Shown: positions 1 through 10,232, numbered from the stretch's first letter. The stretch is DNA of 64,000 nucleotides from Candidatus Lustribacter telmatis (GCA_003164045.1 PLRU01000090.1:49532-113531); one strand, 5' to 3'. Notes: generated from the letters alone by a model not told the origin. Numbers and translations are program-made.

Positions 1-1064
1 ATGGTCGGGCGTCCTTCGACTTCGGCCGTGTGCATGTACACTTCGACCGGGAACACCGTGCCATCCGAACGCTGATGCAGACCCTCGTACACCAAACCCT
101 CCGGACGATCGCCGAGCGCAAGCATTTCATCGTCGACCATATCGTCGGGCGCGTGCAGGATGCGAGTCGGTTGACCGATGAGGTTCGCGTATCCGTACGC
201 TGCGAGTGCCGCCGCATTCGCGTCGATAATGGTCATATTGTCGCGATCGATGAACAGGATGATGTCGTGCGTGACTTCCGAGAGAAGGCGATAGCGTTGT
301 AGCTCGCGCTCGCGTTGGCGTTGGAAGGCGACCGAGTCATGGAGTGCCCGGTCCAGCACGCCGATCTCATCGGTTCGCGTTGAGGGCCGATCGAGCGGCT
401 CGCCCTGGCGATAGCGGTTGGCCTTGTCCGCAAGGTCGATCATCGCATTTACCGCGCTTACGGCGTAGTAGCCCACCAGCGCGCTCGTGAAGACCAACAT
501 CGCCAGAAGTACGGCCAGCAGCACGAGTGACGTTTTCCACAGGTCGTCGAGGGCTGCCAATGCCGTGAGTTCGTTGGAATGGTCGATATCGTCAAAGGCA
601 TTCACGCTTTGACGAAGGTCGAGTGCGGCGACGCTGTAGCTACGGTTGACTTGCGAATTGAGCGCTCGATAAACGCTCGCTGAGCTCCCATGCTCGATCA
701 CCGCATCACCGAGCCGGACGTACGCTGCCGCGGCACGGCCGACGTCGGCAGACGCACGCTCCGTGCTCCGCTCGCCCACGGATAAGGCTTCTAGGCGCCC
801 AACACCGTCGTTGATCTTGCTAACGTTCTGTGCGTATTCGAGCCTTGCGCCCGGCACGCCACGCGCAATGTCTTTCGTTGCGACGCCGAGATCGAGAGCG
901 GTTTCTTCAACTTCGCGCGCGATTTCGCTTAGGAAATCCGAATGGCTCGCTCGTGCTACCGCCAGGCTCGAATTGGATTGGACGAAGGCCTCAGGAATGG
1001 CGAGTACGAGCGTTATGAACAACGGAAGAAGCGAGAGTGCGATGCCGCGCGTTCGCAGGTTCAT
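1..1064 (-). CDS. Membrane sensor protein with N-terminal TM/periplasmic region, second TM, HAMP-like and PAS domains; truncated at window edge
   Basis: Own translation of minus strand from ATG 1064 (MNLRTRGIALSLLPLFITLVLAIPEAFVQSNSS...LLAVLLAMLVFTSALVGYYAVSAVNAMIDLADKANRYRQGEPLDRPSTRTDEIGVLDRALHDSVAFQRQRERELQRYRLLSEVTHDIILFIDRDNMTIIDANAAALAAYGYANLIGQPT...), open to position 1; ATGA overlap with the downstream end of the REC-GGDEF-EAL gene. Not in ORF track because it runs off the window. Confidence 0.75.
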   Translation of the reverse strand, partial: MNLRTRGIALSLLPLFITLVLAIPEAFVQSNSSLAVARASHSDFLSEIAREVEETALDLGVATKDIARGVPGARLEYAQNVSKINDGVGRLEALSVGERSTERASADVGRAAAAYVRLGDAVIEHGSSASVYRALNSQVNRSYSVAALDLRQSVNAFDDIDHSNELTALAALDDLWKTSLVLLAVLLAMLVFTSALVGYYAVSAVNAMIDLADKANRYRQGEPLDRPSTRTDEIGVLDRALHDSVAFQRQRERELQRYRLLSEVTHDIILFIDRDNMTIIDANAAALAAYGYANLIGQPTRILHAPDDMVDDEMLALGDRPEGLVYEGLHQRSDGTVFPVEVYMHTAEVEGRPT

Positions 1065-3256
1065 AGTAAGACCCCGGCATGTTGCGACGCAAGAAGCGCA
1101 TCGAATTCGTCGATCGGCATCGGTCGCCCGTAGAGATAGCCTTGGCCGAGCGCGCAGCCGGCGGACTGCAGGAACGTGGCCTGGGCTTCGTGTTCGATGC
1201 CCTCGGCCAGCGTCTCGAAGCCGAAGCTGCGCGCGATCGAAAGCACGGCAACGACGACGGCAACGTCAAAGCGGTCGCCGGGCAGGCCGGTGATAAAGGC
1301 CCGGTCGATTTTGACGACGTCGATCGGCAGCCGTTTGAGGTGCGCGAGCGAACTATAGCCGGTTCCAAAGTCGTCGAGCGCGACCTGGATTGCGGCGCTG
1401 CGAAGGGCATCCATCACCGCAAGCGTTTCAGAGACGTTTTGCATCGCGACCGTCTCGGTGATTTCAACGCCCAACCCCGAAAGGTCGCCGCCTTGTTCGC
1501 GCAGGCGGGGGACGAGCGTGGCATCGCGCATTTCCGCAGCCGAGAGGTTAAACCAGGCGCGAAACGCCGGATCGGCGCTCCGCCATTCGCGCGAAGCGCG
1601 CGCGGTCTCGCCCATGACCCAAGCGCCGATCGCGCCGGCGAGTCCATGCCGCTCGGCAAACGGGATAAAGGCGTTCGGTTCGACGAGCCCGCGGGTCGGA
1701 TGGTGCCAGCGGATCAGGGCCTCCGCGCCGCGGATGCGACCGGTAGCGAGTTCGACGTGCGGTTGAAAGTAGAGGACGAACTCGTTGCGCGTGAGTGCCG
1801 CTTGCAGATCGTTCTGCAAGAGGCGGCTTGCCGCGAACGTCTCTTCGACGGCGATATCGAAGAATGCGTAGCGCCCGCGGCCGGCATTCTTGGCGGCGAG
1901 ACAAGCCGCATCGGCGCGCGCGAGGAGCATTTCGAAACCGTCGGCATCCTGGGGCGCCAGCGCGATCCCGATACTCGCGCCAAGCGATATGCGTTCGCGG
2001 TCTTCGCGATCGCCGGTCCCGAACGGATAGTGAAATGCCTCCAAGTAGCGATTTGCGCTTGCCAGAGCATCCGCTCGATCCTGACAATTGGCGATCAAGA
2101 CGCCGAACGTATCGCCGCCGAGCCGCGCCACCGTTTCGTCGCTCGTGGCCGTCGCGTTCAGGCGCGCGGCGACTTCGACCAAAAGTGCATCCCCGGTCTG
2201 CTGGCCGAGCGTTTCGTTCGCGTGCCGGAAATCATCGAGGTTCAAGATCAGGAGGCCGAGCGCGTTGGAAGCGCGCATCGCGGCAAACCCGCGCGCCCGG
2301 AAACTCGATCGATTGAGAATCGCCGTTAGCGCATCGTATTCGGTTTGAAAACGCAGCCGCTCGAACTGGGCACGTTGCTGAAGTCGCGCCGAGCACAGAT
2401 TCGCGATCGTCTCGAGGAACGCCGTATCGAATGCGCTGAACGGCGTAGCCTTGGGCTCGGTCGAGAGAAAGCCGACGAAGTAGCGGTCCGCGCCGACGTT
2501 AAACGGAGCGAACAGCGCCGCGCGCCAGTTGCCGGCGCCGCGACGCTCGAGCGGGAGATCGGCGACGGCTTCGATCGCATCGGCGTCGACGGCTTCGCGG
2601 TGAGCGGCGACCGCGATACGCCGGCCGACGCCTTCGCCCCCATAATCTGCGACGGCATTGCCGACCTCGATGACAAAGTCGGTGCCGTCCAAGCGTGCGA
2701 TCATCGCGGCGAAGGCGCAGCCATCGACGATGGCGTGCGATGCGCCCTCAATGAGATCGTGCAGGAACGTTTCGTCGTTGGCGATCGACGTGCCGGCGCG
2801 CCAGATCAGGTCGAGGCGCGCGGCGTTGAGCCGAGCTGCCGCCTCCTCGCGCTCGAGATGCTCGGCAGCCTCGTTTCGCGAGGCCTCCAGCGCGAGCAGA
2901 TTACCGATTCGCTTCGTGAATTCACGCGGATCGATCGGGCGGACGAGAAAGTCGCTGGCACCGCGTTCGAGTGCTTCGTAGCAAACGGTGCGCTCCTCGG
3001 CTGCCGTGATCATCACGACCGGCGTATGATGCGTCCGTCCGTCGGCGCGGATCGCAGAGAGCATCGCCATGCCGTCGGGCGCCGGCATGCGGTAGTCGAT
3101 GATAAACAAGCTCGCGCCGAGCATCGGGGCGCGTTCAAGCGCTTCGGCCGAGCGGCCGAACGCGAGCACCTCAACATCGAAGAGTTGGGCCACCAGCGAT
3201 TCGAGCATCCGCCGGTTGAGTGCCGAGTCATCGACGATAACAATCCGTTGCGCCAC
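1061..3256 (-). CDS. Response regulator receiver - GAF-like - degenerate GGDEF - EAL protein (c-di-GMP phosphodiesterase)
   Basis: N-terminal REC (VDDSALNRRML, DYRMPAPDG), GGDEF-like RLGGDTFGVLIAN, EAL motifs AEALIRWHHP, DDFGTGYSSLAHLKRLPIDVVKID, EGIEHEAQ. Confidence 0.92.
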   Translation of the reverse strand: MAQRIVIVDDSALNRRMLESLVAQLFDVEVLAFGRSAEALERAPMLGASLFIIDYRMPAPDGMAMLSAIRADGRTHHTPVVMITAAEERTVCYEALERGASDFLVRPIDPREFTKRIGNLLALEASRNEAAEHLEREEAAARLNAARLDLIWRAGTSIANDETFLHDLIEGASHAIVDGCAFAAMIARLDGTDFVIEVGNAVADYGGEGVGRRIAVAAHREAVDADAIEAVADLPLERRGAGNWRAALFAPFNVGADRYFVGFLSTEPKATPFSAFDTAFLETIANLCSARLQQRAQFERLRFQTEYDALTAILNRSSFRARGFAAMRASNALGLLILNLDDFRHANETLGQQTGDALLVEVAARLNATATSDETVARLGGDTFGVLIANCQDRADALASANRYLEAFHYPFGTGDREDRERISLGASIGIALAPQDADGFEMLLARADAACLAAKNAGRGRYAFFDIAVEETFAASRLLQNDLQAALTRNEFVLYFQPHVELATGRIRGAEALIRWHHPTRGLVEPNAFIPFAERHGLAGAIGAWVMGETARASREWRSADPAFRAWFNLSAAEMRDATLVPRLREQGGDLSGLGVEITETVAMQNVSETLAVMDALRSAAIQVALDDFGTGYSSLAHLKRLPIDVVKIDRAFITGLPGDRFDVAVVVAVLSIARSFGFETLAEGIEHEAQATFLQSAGCALGQGYLYGRPMPIDEFDALLASQHAGVLL

Positions 3257-3417
3257 GCCGACTCCCCACCGTCAGACCGCGTGTCGTCTGCCCCCGGAGC
3301 CGTTTGCCGGAATGTTAAACCGCGCGGCCTTCAGACAAAAATCGCGCTATCCGCCACCGTAGCACCTCGCCCGGCGCCAAAGGTGAAGATATGGCGAAGA
3401 ATTGTAAAGTCGCAAAG

Positions 3418-3444
3418 CATACGCCTTATCGACAGGCGTATGCT
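3418..3444 (-). terminator. Perfect 9-bp hairpin downstream of the acyl-CoA carboxylase operon
   Basis: GCATACGCC-TTATCGACA-GGCGTATGC, 13 bp past the stop of the minus-strand carboxylase gene, followed on the minus strand by TTTGCGACTTT. Confidence 0.5.
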
Positions 3445-3456
3445 GACGTTAAGGTG

Positions 3457-5220
3457 TTACGTCAGCGTGATGAGCGGCGCGCGCGCTTCCACGGTCGCGC
3501 CTTTTGCAACGTGGATTTTTGCCACGGTTCCGGCCTTGTGCGCGCGGATTTCGTTCATCATTTTCATCGCCTCGATGACGGCCACCACGTCCCCGCTCGC
3601 GACCGCTGCGCCTTCCGCCAGCGGCAGCTCGACGACAACCCCGTGCATCGGCGTCAGGATGTCGTTGCCTTGCGGTCGATCGCTCTTGCGCGCGGCGGCC
3701 GGCTTCGGCGCCGTTTTTGCCGGTGCGCTTGCGCCGCGAACGTGACCCGGCAAATCGACGAAGCGCACGCGGAAGAGTTTGTCGTTAACTTCAACCCGGA
3801 TCGCGTCGTCGCTGCCGGCAGGCGCGGGCGTTTCGTCCTCCGTGCGGCCCGCGCCGGCGGCGGCGCCGAGCGAGGCCGCAAACGGCTCGAGGGTTTGCGT
3901 GCCGTACGAAGCGTCGATCACCGGTGCGAAGTCGACGAGCGCCCGCAAGAGGGGTAGCGTCGTCGGGACGCCGGCGATGCGGTACTCGTCGATCGCGCGC
4001 CCGAGGCGTTGCAGCGATTCATCCCGGTCGCGGCCCCACACGATCAGCTTCGCGATCATCGAATCGTAGTCGGGCGTGATGGTGAAGCCGGGGAACGCGG
4101 CAGAATCAACGCGCACGCCGAAACCGCCGGGCTCCTCGTAGCGCGTTAGCGTACCGGGCGCGGGGCGGAAGTTCTGCGCCGGATCCTCGGCATTTACGCG
4201 CACCTCGATCGCATGGCCCCGAAACCCGGCGTCGACCGCGGTTTGATCGAACGTCAGCGGACGCCCGGCGGCGACGAGGATTTGTTCGCGCACGAGGTCG
4301 ATCCCCGAGATCATCTCGGATACGGTGTGCTCGACTTGAATGCGCGTGTTCATTTCGAGGAAGAAGAACTCGCCGCCGGCGACGAGGCACTCGATCGTGC
4401 CGACGCTATCGTAGGCAATTGCTTTTGCGGCGGCGATGCCGGCCTTACGCAAGCCGTCGCGCACGTGATCGGAGATCGCGGCCGGCGCTTCTTCCCAGAG
4501 TTTTTGGTGCCGGCGCTGGAGGGAGCAGTCGCGCTCGCCGACGTGCAGCACCCCTCCGTGCTTGTCGGCGAGGATTTGCAACTCGACGTGTTTGGGGTTT
4601 TCTAGATAGCGTTCGGCATAGATCGCCGGGTTGCCGAAGTACGCGGCTGCCTCGCGCTGCGCGTTGGCGAAGGCAGACTCGATCTCATCGAGCGTGTGCG
4701 CGACCTTCAGACCCTTGCCGCCGCCGCCGCCGGATGCTTTGAGGGCTAGCGGCAATCCGTACTTGCCGGCGGCTTCGCGCGCAGCGGCCGCATCGGCGAG
4801 CATCTCGGTGCCGCCGGGCACGACGGGAACGCCCGCCGCGACCATCGCTTGGCGCGAGCGCACTTTGTCGCCCATCGCGTCGATGGCGTCGGGATGCGGG
4901 CCGATCCACGTGAGTCCCGCGGCGATCAGTGCTCGCGCGAACGGAGCGCTCTCGGCAAAGAAGCCGTATCCCGGATGCACCGCTTCGGCGCCGCTGCGCT
5001 TCGCGACATCGAGGATGCGCTCTAGGTTTAAATACGATTGCGCCGGCGTTGCGGGCCCGAGGTGATACGCTTCATCGGCGAGCGCGACGTGGCGCGCGTT
5101 GCGGTCGGGGTCGCTATAGACGGCGACGGTCGCGCAGCCCAGCTCCTTTGCGCTGCGAATGATGCGAATGGCAATCTCGCCGCGATTCGCGACGAGAATC
5201 TTCGCGAAGGGCGCGCTCAC
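3457..5220 (-). CDS. Acyl-CoA carboxylase alpha subunit: biotin carboxylase fused to biotin carboxyl carrier domain
   Basis: KILVANRGEIAIRI, ATP-grasp KASGGGGGKG, EMNTRIQVEH, C-terminal biotinylation motif VIEAMKMMNEI. Confidence 0.95.
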   Translation of the reverse strand: MSAPFAKILVANRGEIAIRIIRSAKELGCATVAVYSDPDRNARHVALADEAYHLGPATPAQSYLNLERILDVAKRSGAEAVHPGYGFFAESAPFARALIAAGLTWIGPHPDAIDAMGDKVRSRQAMVAAGVPVVPGGTEMLADAAAAREAAGKYGLPLALKASGGGGGKGLKVAHTLDEIESAFANAQREAAAYFGNPAIYAERYLENPKHVELQILADKHGGVLHVGERDCSLQRRHQKLWEEAPAAISDHVRDGLRKAGIAAAKAIAYDSVGTIECLVAGGEFFFLEMNTRIQVEHTVSEMISGIDLVREQILVAAGRPLTFDQTAVDAGFRGHAIEVRVNAEDPAQNFRPAPGTLTRYEEPGGFGVRVDSAAFPGFTITPDYDSMIAKLIVWGRDRDESLQRLGRAIDEYRIAGVPTTLPLLRALVDFAPVIDASYGTQTLEPFAASLGAAAGAGRTEDETPAPAGSDDAIRVEVNDKLFRVRFVDLPGHVRGASAPAKTAPKPAAARKSDRPQGNDILTPMHGVVVELPLAEGAAVASGDVVAVIEAMKMMNEIRAHKAGTVAKIHVAKGATVEARAPLITLT

Positions 5221-5375
5221 CGCTTATTCCAGCGTGAGCGCCGGGCGTCGGGCGCGAGCGCGCGGGCGGCAAGGCGCCAGCGCGAAACCGGCGGCGCGGG
5301 CGGCGTTTCGCTGCGCTTCAAGCTGAGGTACGCGACCGCAATAGCCGCGAGTTCCTCTTCGGTCGGAACGTGCAT
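5217..5375 (-). CDS. Putative acyl-CoA carboxylase epsilon-like small subunit (52 aa)
   Basis: Own translation: MHVPTEEELAAIAVAYLSLKRSETPPAPPVSRWRLAARALAPDARRSRWNKR*; TGATG junction with fabI stop and GTGA overlap with the alpha-subunit start; resembles AccE/PccE pattern (T.EELAAhxA...P....S.W...AR). Below the ORF-track length cutoff. Confidence 0.7.
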   Translation of the reverse strand: MHVPTEEELAAIAVAYLSLKRSETPPAPPVSRWRLAARALAPDARRSRWNKR

Positions 5376-6151
5376 CAGGCTTTTGGGGTTTCCGGGTACA
5401 TCCCCATGGCATGATAGCCGGCATCGACGAAATGCACGTCGGCGGTAATTTGGCTCGAGAGGTCCGATGCGAGATACACCGCGCAGTTGCCGACGTCGTC
5501 GGCCGTAATCGTCCGCTTGAGCGGAGAAGCCGCCGCTACTTTGGCCGGCATGGCGGAGAAGCCCGCGACTTGGCGCGAGGACGCCGTCGAGATCGGGCCG
5601 GCCGAGATCGCGTTAACGCGGATGCCGCGTTCGCCCAGATCGTAGGCCAGATAGCGGACGATCGATTCGAGCGCCGCTTTGGCGATGCCGGCGACGTTGT
5701 AGTTCGGCACGATCTGCGTTCCACCAAGGTACGTGAGCGCCATGATGGAGCCGCCGTCGTTGAGGTTATCTTTGAGATGACTCACGAGCGCGATGAGCGA
5801 GTACGAACTGATGTCCATCGCCATCGCGAAGCCGTCGCGCGACGTATCGTAGACCTTTCCGCTCAAGTCTTCTTTCTTGACGAACGCGATCGAATGGACG
5901 ATCCCGTCGATGCGTCCGGCCGACGCCGCAAGTTTATCCAGCGACTCGTCATTGGTCACGTCGCATTCATAGACGGCGCCGCCGCCAAGCTCGGCCGCGG
6001 CTTTGCGCACGGAGTCTTCGACGCGCTCGCCTTGATAGGTGAGGATCAGTTTTGCGCCGTGCGCGTGTAATTGCCGCGCGATGCCGCTGGCGATCGACCA
6101 GCGGTTTGCCACGCCGGTAACGAGGATCGTTTTGCCGTCGAGAAGTGCCAT
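5375..6151 (-). CDS. fabI: Enoyl-[acyl-carrier-protein] reductase (NADH)
   Basis: MALLDGKTILVTGVANRWSIASGIA, LTYLGG...Y-x6-K, ISAGPISTASSRQVAGF. Confidence 0.93.
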   Translation of the reverse strand: MALLDGKTILVTGVANRWSIASGIARQLHAHGAKLILTYQGERVEDSVRKAAAELGGGAVYECDVTNDESLDKLAASAGRIDGIVHSIAFVKKEDLSGKVYDTSRDGFAMAMDISSYSLIALVSHLKDNLNDGGSIMALTYLGGTQIVPNYNVAGIAKAALESIVRYLAYDLGERGIRVNAISAGPISTASSRQVAGFSAMPAKVAAASPLKRTITADDVGNCAVYLASDLSSQITADVHFVDAGYHAMGMYPETPKA

Positions 6152-6880
6152 TCAGCGGGTACCTTGTGCGCCGTGGGCGTGCATCCATGCCAAAATCTGC
6201 GCCGTGACGTCCGTTTCGATGCCGTCGTAGCCGTGCGCGGAATACGGTTCACAGGGATCGTTGCCGGTTACGGGGCTCGTGACGTCGATACGCGTGACGT
6301 CGGTTCCCTTCGGAAACCCCGCGATCAACGCGGCGATGCCGCTCGGCGGAGACACGGAGCACCCGTCGTTTCGGTTATGCACGAACAGTACGGGAACGGT
6401 AATTTTTGCGGCGTATGCCGCCGTTACCGGTTGAGATATGCGCCCTCGCCCGGTAACGGTCGACGTCAGGATGATGCCGTCGGGGCCGTCGCTGCCGAGA
6501 CGCGCGGCGTTCGCCGCGGCGACGCCGGTGCCGTTGCTCGTTGCGAGAAAGAAAACGGGGCGCGCGACGGAACGCATGCGCCTGATGAGCGGGCCCAAGT
6601 CGCCGGGATCAGCGACGTAGGCGACGGCGTATCCCGCGCGCGTGAACGCACCGCGAATGCGCATGACGAAGTTGCCTTTGTTCCCCGGTGCTCCGTCGGG
6701 ATCGATGCTCTGCAGCGTCGTGCCCCCGGGGATCAAGATGACGCTTCCGATTGGCTGGTCGTCGGGTAACACGATAGCTGCGCGCGTGTGGCCGACCTGT
6801 TCGACCGTCGTGCCGGCGGCGCCGCATAGTGCGATTGCCGCGCACGCCGCAAAGACGGCCTTCGTGTTTAGGAGTCTCAT
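6152..6880 (-). CDS. Secreted alpha/beta-hydrolase-like protein
   Basis: N-terminal signal peptide, ATSNGTG nucleophile-elbow-like region, VPVLFVHNRNDGCS. Confidence 0.6.
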   Translation of the reverse strand: MRLLNTKAVFAACAAIALCGAAGTTVEQVGHTRAAIVLPDDQPIGSVILIPGGTTLQSIDPDGAPGNKGNFVMRIRGAFTRAGYAVAYVADPGDLGPLIRRMRSVARPVFFLATSNGTGVAAANAARLGSDGPDGIILTSTVTGRGRISQPVTAAYAAKITVPVLFVHNRNDGCSVSPPSGIAALIAGFPKGTDVTRIDVTSPVTGNDPCEPYSAHGYDGIETDVTAQILAWMHAHGAQGTR

Positions 6881-6883
6881 TTG

Positions 6884-8452
6884 TTAGAGTGGGATGTTCC
6901 CATGTTTGCGGTGAGGGCGATCGACGCGCTTACCCGCGAGAAGATCGAGTGCGCGCGACAGAACCTGACGGGTTTTTGATGCTTCGATCACGTCATCGAC
7001 GTAGCCGCGCTGCGCGGCGATGTACGGGTTGGCGAAGCGTTCGGTATATTCGGCGATGAGTTCCGCCGACTTCGCCTCCGGATCCGCGGCGGCACCGATC
7101 TCGCGGCGAAAGATCGTCTTCACCGCGCCGGCCGAACCCATCACCGCAATCTCCGCGGTCGGCCAAGCGAAATTGAAATCGGCCCGGATGTGCTTGGAAG
7201 CCATCACGTCGTACGCGCCGCCGTAGGCCTTGCGCGTGATCACGGTGATCTTGGGCACGGTCGCTTCGGCAAAGGCGTAGAGCAGTTTCGCGCCGTGCTT
7301 GATGATGCCGCCGTATTCTTGCGCGGTGCCGGGCAAGAAGCCGGGCACGTCGACGAACGTGACGAGCGGGATATTGAACGCATCGCAAAAGCGCACGAAG
7401 CGCGCGGCTTTGCGCGAGGCATCGATGTCGAGCACGCCGGCGAGACGGTTCGGCTGGTTCGCGACGATGCCGACGCTGCGGCCGCCGATGCGTCCGAAAC
7501 CGGTGACGATGTTCGGCGCGAAGAGCGGCTGCAATTCGAAGAAGTCGCCGTCATCGACGGTCGGCACGATCGCATCGAGGATATCGTACGGCTTGTTGGG
7601 CGAGTCGGGAATCAATTCGTCGAGCTCGGGCACCAGCCGTTGTGGATCGTCGTCGCTCGCGACGAGCGGTACGTCATCGAGATTGTTCTGCGGGATAAAC
7701 GAGATGAGCCGCCGGACGTGCTCGTTCATCTCGTCCTCGTCGGCCGCGACGAGATCGCACACGCCGGATTTTGTGGCATGCGTCATCGCGCCGCCGAGTT
7801 CTTCGAACGTTACGTCTTCGCCGGTGACGGTTTTGATGATTTCGGGTCCGGTGATGAACATCTGCGAGATGCCCTCGACCATGATCGTGAAATCGGTGAT
7901 CGCCGGCGAGTATACCGCGCCGCCCGCGCACGGGCCGGCGATCAAGCTGATCTGCGGGACGACCCCGGAGGCTTGCACGTTGCGCCAGAAAATCTCAGCA
8001 TAACCGCCCAGGCTCACGACGCCCTCTTGGATGCGCGCGCCGCCGGAGTCGTTGATCCCGATCATCGGTGCGCCCGTACGGACGGCGAGATCCATCACCT
8101 TGCAGATTTTTTCGGCATACACTTCGCCGAGCGAGCCGCCGAGCACGGTGAAGTCTTGCGAGAAGAGGAAGACGTTGCGGCCGTCGATCGTCGCGCTGCC
8201 GGTGATGACCCCGTCGCCGAGAAATTGCCGTTCTTCCAAGCCGAACGCGGTCGAGCGATGCACCGCAAACCGGTCGAGCTCGACGAACGAACCGGGGTCC
8301 ACCAGCGTCTCAATGCGCTCGCGCGCGGTCCGTTTGCCGCGTTCGTGCTGCCGCTCGTTTGCGGCCTCGCCGGCCGGTGCGAGCGATTCGGCGCGCATCG
8401 CTTCCAAGCGCTGATACGCGTGATCGTGCGGCGAGTCGCTCCCGGTCGTCAT
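6884..8452 (-). CDS. Acyl-CoA carboxylase beta subunit (carboxyltransferase)
   Basis: [65 protein letters not shown]; start set at [20 protein letters not shown] (ORF-track start 8596 would overlap the divergent gene). Confidence 0.92.
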   Translation of the reverse strand: MTTGSDSPHDHAYQRLEAMRAESLAPAGEAANERQHERGKRTARERIETLVDPGSFVELDRFAVHRSTAFGLEERQFLGDGVITGSATIDGRNVFLFSQDFTVLGGSLGEVYAEKICKVMDLAVRTGAPMIGINDSGGARIQEGVVSLGGYAEIFWRNVQASGVVPQISLIAGPCAGGAVYSPAITDFTIMVEGISQMFITGPEIIKTVTGEDVTFEELGGAMTHATKSGVCDLVAADEDEMNEHVRRLISFIPQNNLDDVPLVASDDDPQRLVPELDELIPDSPNKPYDILDAIVPTVDDGDFFELQPLFAPNIVTGFGRIGGRSVGIVANQPNRLAGVLDIDASRKAARFVRFCDAFNIPLVTFVDVPGFLPGTAQEYGGIIKHGAKLLYAFAEATVPKITVITRKAYGGAYDVMASKHIRADFNFAWPTAEIAVMGSAGAVKTIFRREIGAAADPEAKSAELIAEYTERFANPYIAAQRGYVDDVIEASKTRQVLSRALDLLAGKRVDRPHRKHGNIPL

Positions 8453-8508
8453 ATCAGCGCGCTTCGAACAGGGCACGGTTCGCGCCTGTGGAGAAAACGC
8501 CCCGGGAC

Positions 8509-9558
8509 ATGGAATTTGGGCTGCAGTTCTTTCCGTCGGTCGGGAACGAGATTCGTGCGGAAGACTATTTTGAGGATGCGCTCCGGCTGACCGCACTTGG
8601 CGAGGAGCTCGGCTTTTCGCACGTGCGCATCGTCGAGCATTACTTTACGCCGTATGGCGGCCTCTCGCCGAACCCGCTGCTGTTCTTGAGTGCGGCAGCT
8701 CAACGCACGAAGACGATGCGGCTGATCACGGGCGCCGTATTGCCCGTCTTCAACCATCCGCTCAAACTGGCCGGTGAGATCGGGATGCTCGATGCGATCT
8801 CGCACGGCCGGCTCGAGGTCGGTTTCGCGCGCGCGTTTTTGCCCCACGAGTTTGCGCGTTTCGGGATCAGCCTCGACGAGAGCCGCGAACGGTTCGACGA
8901 AGGTTTGGAAACCGTGCGCCGCTTGTTAGAAGAAGAGAACGTTGCGGTGAGCGGCAAGTTTCACTCGTTTGGAAAGACGACGTCGCTGCCGCGCCCGACG
9001 CAAAAGCCGCGGCCGCCGTTTTGGATCGCCGCGCTGGCGACCGAATCGTCGTTTGTGAACGCGGGCCGGTTGGGACACGGGGTGATGGGCATTCCGATCC
9101 TCCACGCGGAGATGCGGCGGCTGATGGAAGTTTATCGCGAATCGTGGCGTGCGGCTGGGCATCCGGGCAACGGCCGCGTGATGATCGCCTTCCACATGTT
9201 CTGCCACGAGAACGGCGAGATGGCCGTGCGGATCGCGCACGATCCGCTCAACCGCTATTTACTGGCAATCGCCGAAGCGGCGAGTGATTGGACGACGGGC
9301 ACGACGTCGAAAGACTACGCCGGGTACGGGAAGATGATCGAGCAACTCAAGGCGGACAGTTTCGAGAGCAACCTCGCGAGCGGCGCGGCCTGGGTCGGCA
9401 CGCCGAAGCAGATCGTCAAGCAGATCAACGCCTACCGCCGCGACGTTGGGGAATTCGAGATCGCCTCACTGCAAGTAAACTTCAACACGATCCCGTTCGC
9501 CGAGGCGAAGGCATCGATGGAGTTGTTCGCCCGCGAAGTGATCCCGGCGGTTATTTAG
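8509..9558 (+). CDS. LLM class flavin-dependent oxidoreductase
   Basis: [46 protein letters not shown]...[22 protein letters not shown]. Confidence 0.87.
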   Translation: MEFGLQFFPSVGNEIRAEDYFEDALRLTALGEELGFSHVRIVEHYFTPYGGLSPNPLLFLSAAAQRTKTMRLITGAVLPVFNHPLKLAGEIGMLDAISHGRLEVGFARAFLPHEFARFGISLDESRERFDEGLETVRRLLEEENVAVSGKFHSFGKTTSLPRPTQKPRPPFWIAALATESSFVNAGRLGHGVMGIPILHAEMRRLMEVYRESWRAAGHPGNGRVMIAFHMFCHENGEMAVRIAHDPLNRYLLAIAEAASDWTTGTTSKDYAGYGKMIEQLKADSFESNLASGAAWVGTPKQIVKQINAYRRDVGEFEIASLQVNFNTIPFAEAKASMELFAREVIPAVI

Positions 9559-9606
9559 AGGGCGGCTTGGGCGAAGCCCAAACGCGAAGAGTTCGCGTAA
9601 GCGAAC

Positions 9607-9918
9607 TCACCAAATGCCGAGTTGGTTTTTTACGTCGTCGGAGGCCATGGTCTTCGGGTCCCACGGCGGCGAGAAGGTCAGGTCTACCTTACAGCGGTCG
9701 ACGCCGTCGAGGCCTTCGACCTTGGACTGCACCGCTTGGGTGAACATCGGACCGACCGGGCACATCGGCGAGGTCAGCGTCATCACGACCGTGACGTTCT
9801 TGGCCTCTTCGTCTTCGATGATCACGTCGTAGACCAGCCCGAGCTCCATGATCCCCATGTGGAGCTCGGGGTCCTGGACTTCGGCTAGGGCTTCGCGGAC
9901 GATCTCTTGTGTAACCAT
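9607..9918 (-). CDS. MIP18/DUF59-family metal-sulfur cluster assembly factor
   Basis: MVTQEIVREALAEVQDPELHMGIMELGLVYDVIIED...MTLTSPMCPVG. Confidence 0.88.
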   Translation of the reverse strand: MVTQEIVREALAEVQDPELHMGIMELGLVYDVIIEDEEAKNVTVVMTLTSPMCPVGPMFTQAVQSKVEGLDGVDRCKVDLTFSPPWDPKTMASDDVKNQLGIW

Positions 9919-10232
9919 ATCGCTCCCTCGAACCGCTCCGGGCGCCCGGCGGTTCCGTCTACTGTACCGCAATAGAGTGCGGCATCATCTCGCTGCGTAC
10001 GCCTTAATGTCTAGCGACGAAGAAAGCGCATTTTCCACAGGAGGGCGCAGGGTCATCCCCGGAACGGGCACGGGGCGTACAGCAGTCGGGGTGTTCCGTC
10101 CGCCAAAGGGCTAAACGTTTGAAACCACCGCAACCCGAAGTAAGTTAAAGGAGAAACCCTCACTCCTGGAGCGATTCGGAAGTAACGGGTACGCAGGGAG
10201 CGAGATCACCGCTCGGGGAGTTCAGAGCCGTT

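Noticed and set aside
1079-2329. 416-aa + strand ORF antisense to the EAL/GGDEF gene
   Set aside because: Shadow ORF; minus strand has all EAL motifs.
7190-8590. 466-aa + strand ORF antisense to acyl-CoA carboxylase beta subunit
   Set aside because: Asp/Arg/His-rich shadow; conserved carboxyltransferase on the other strand.
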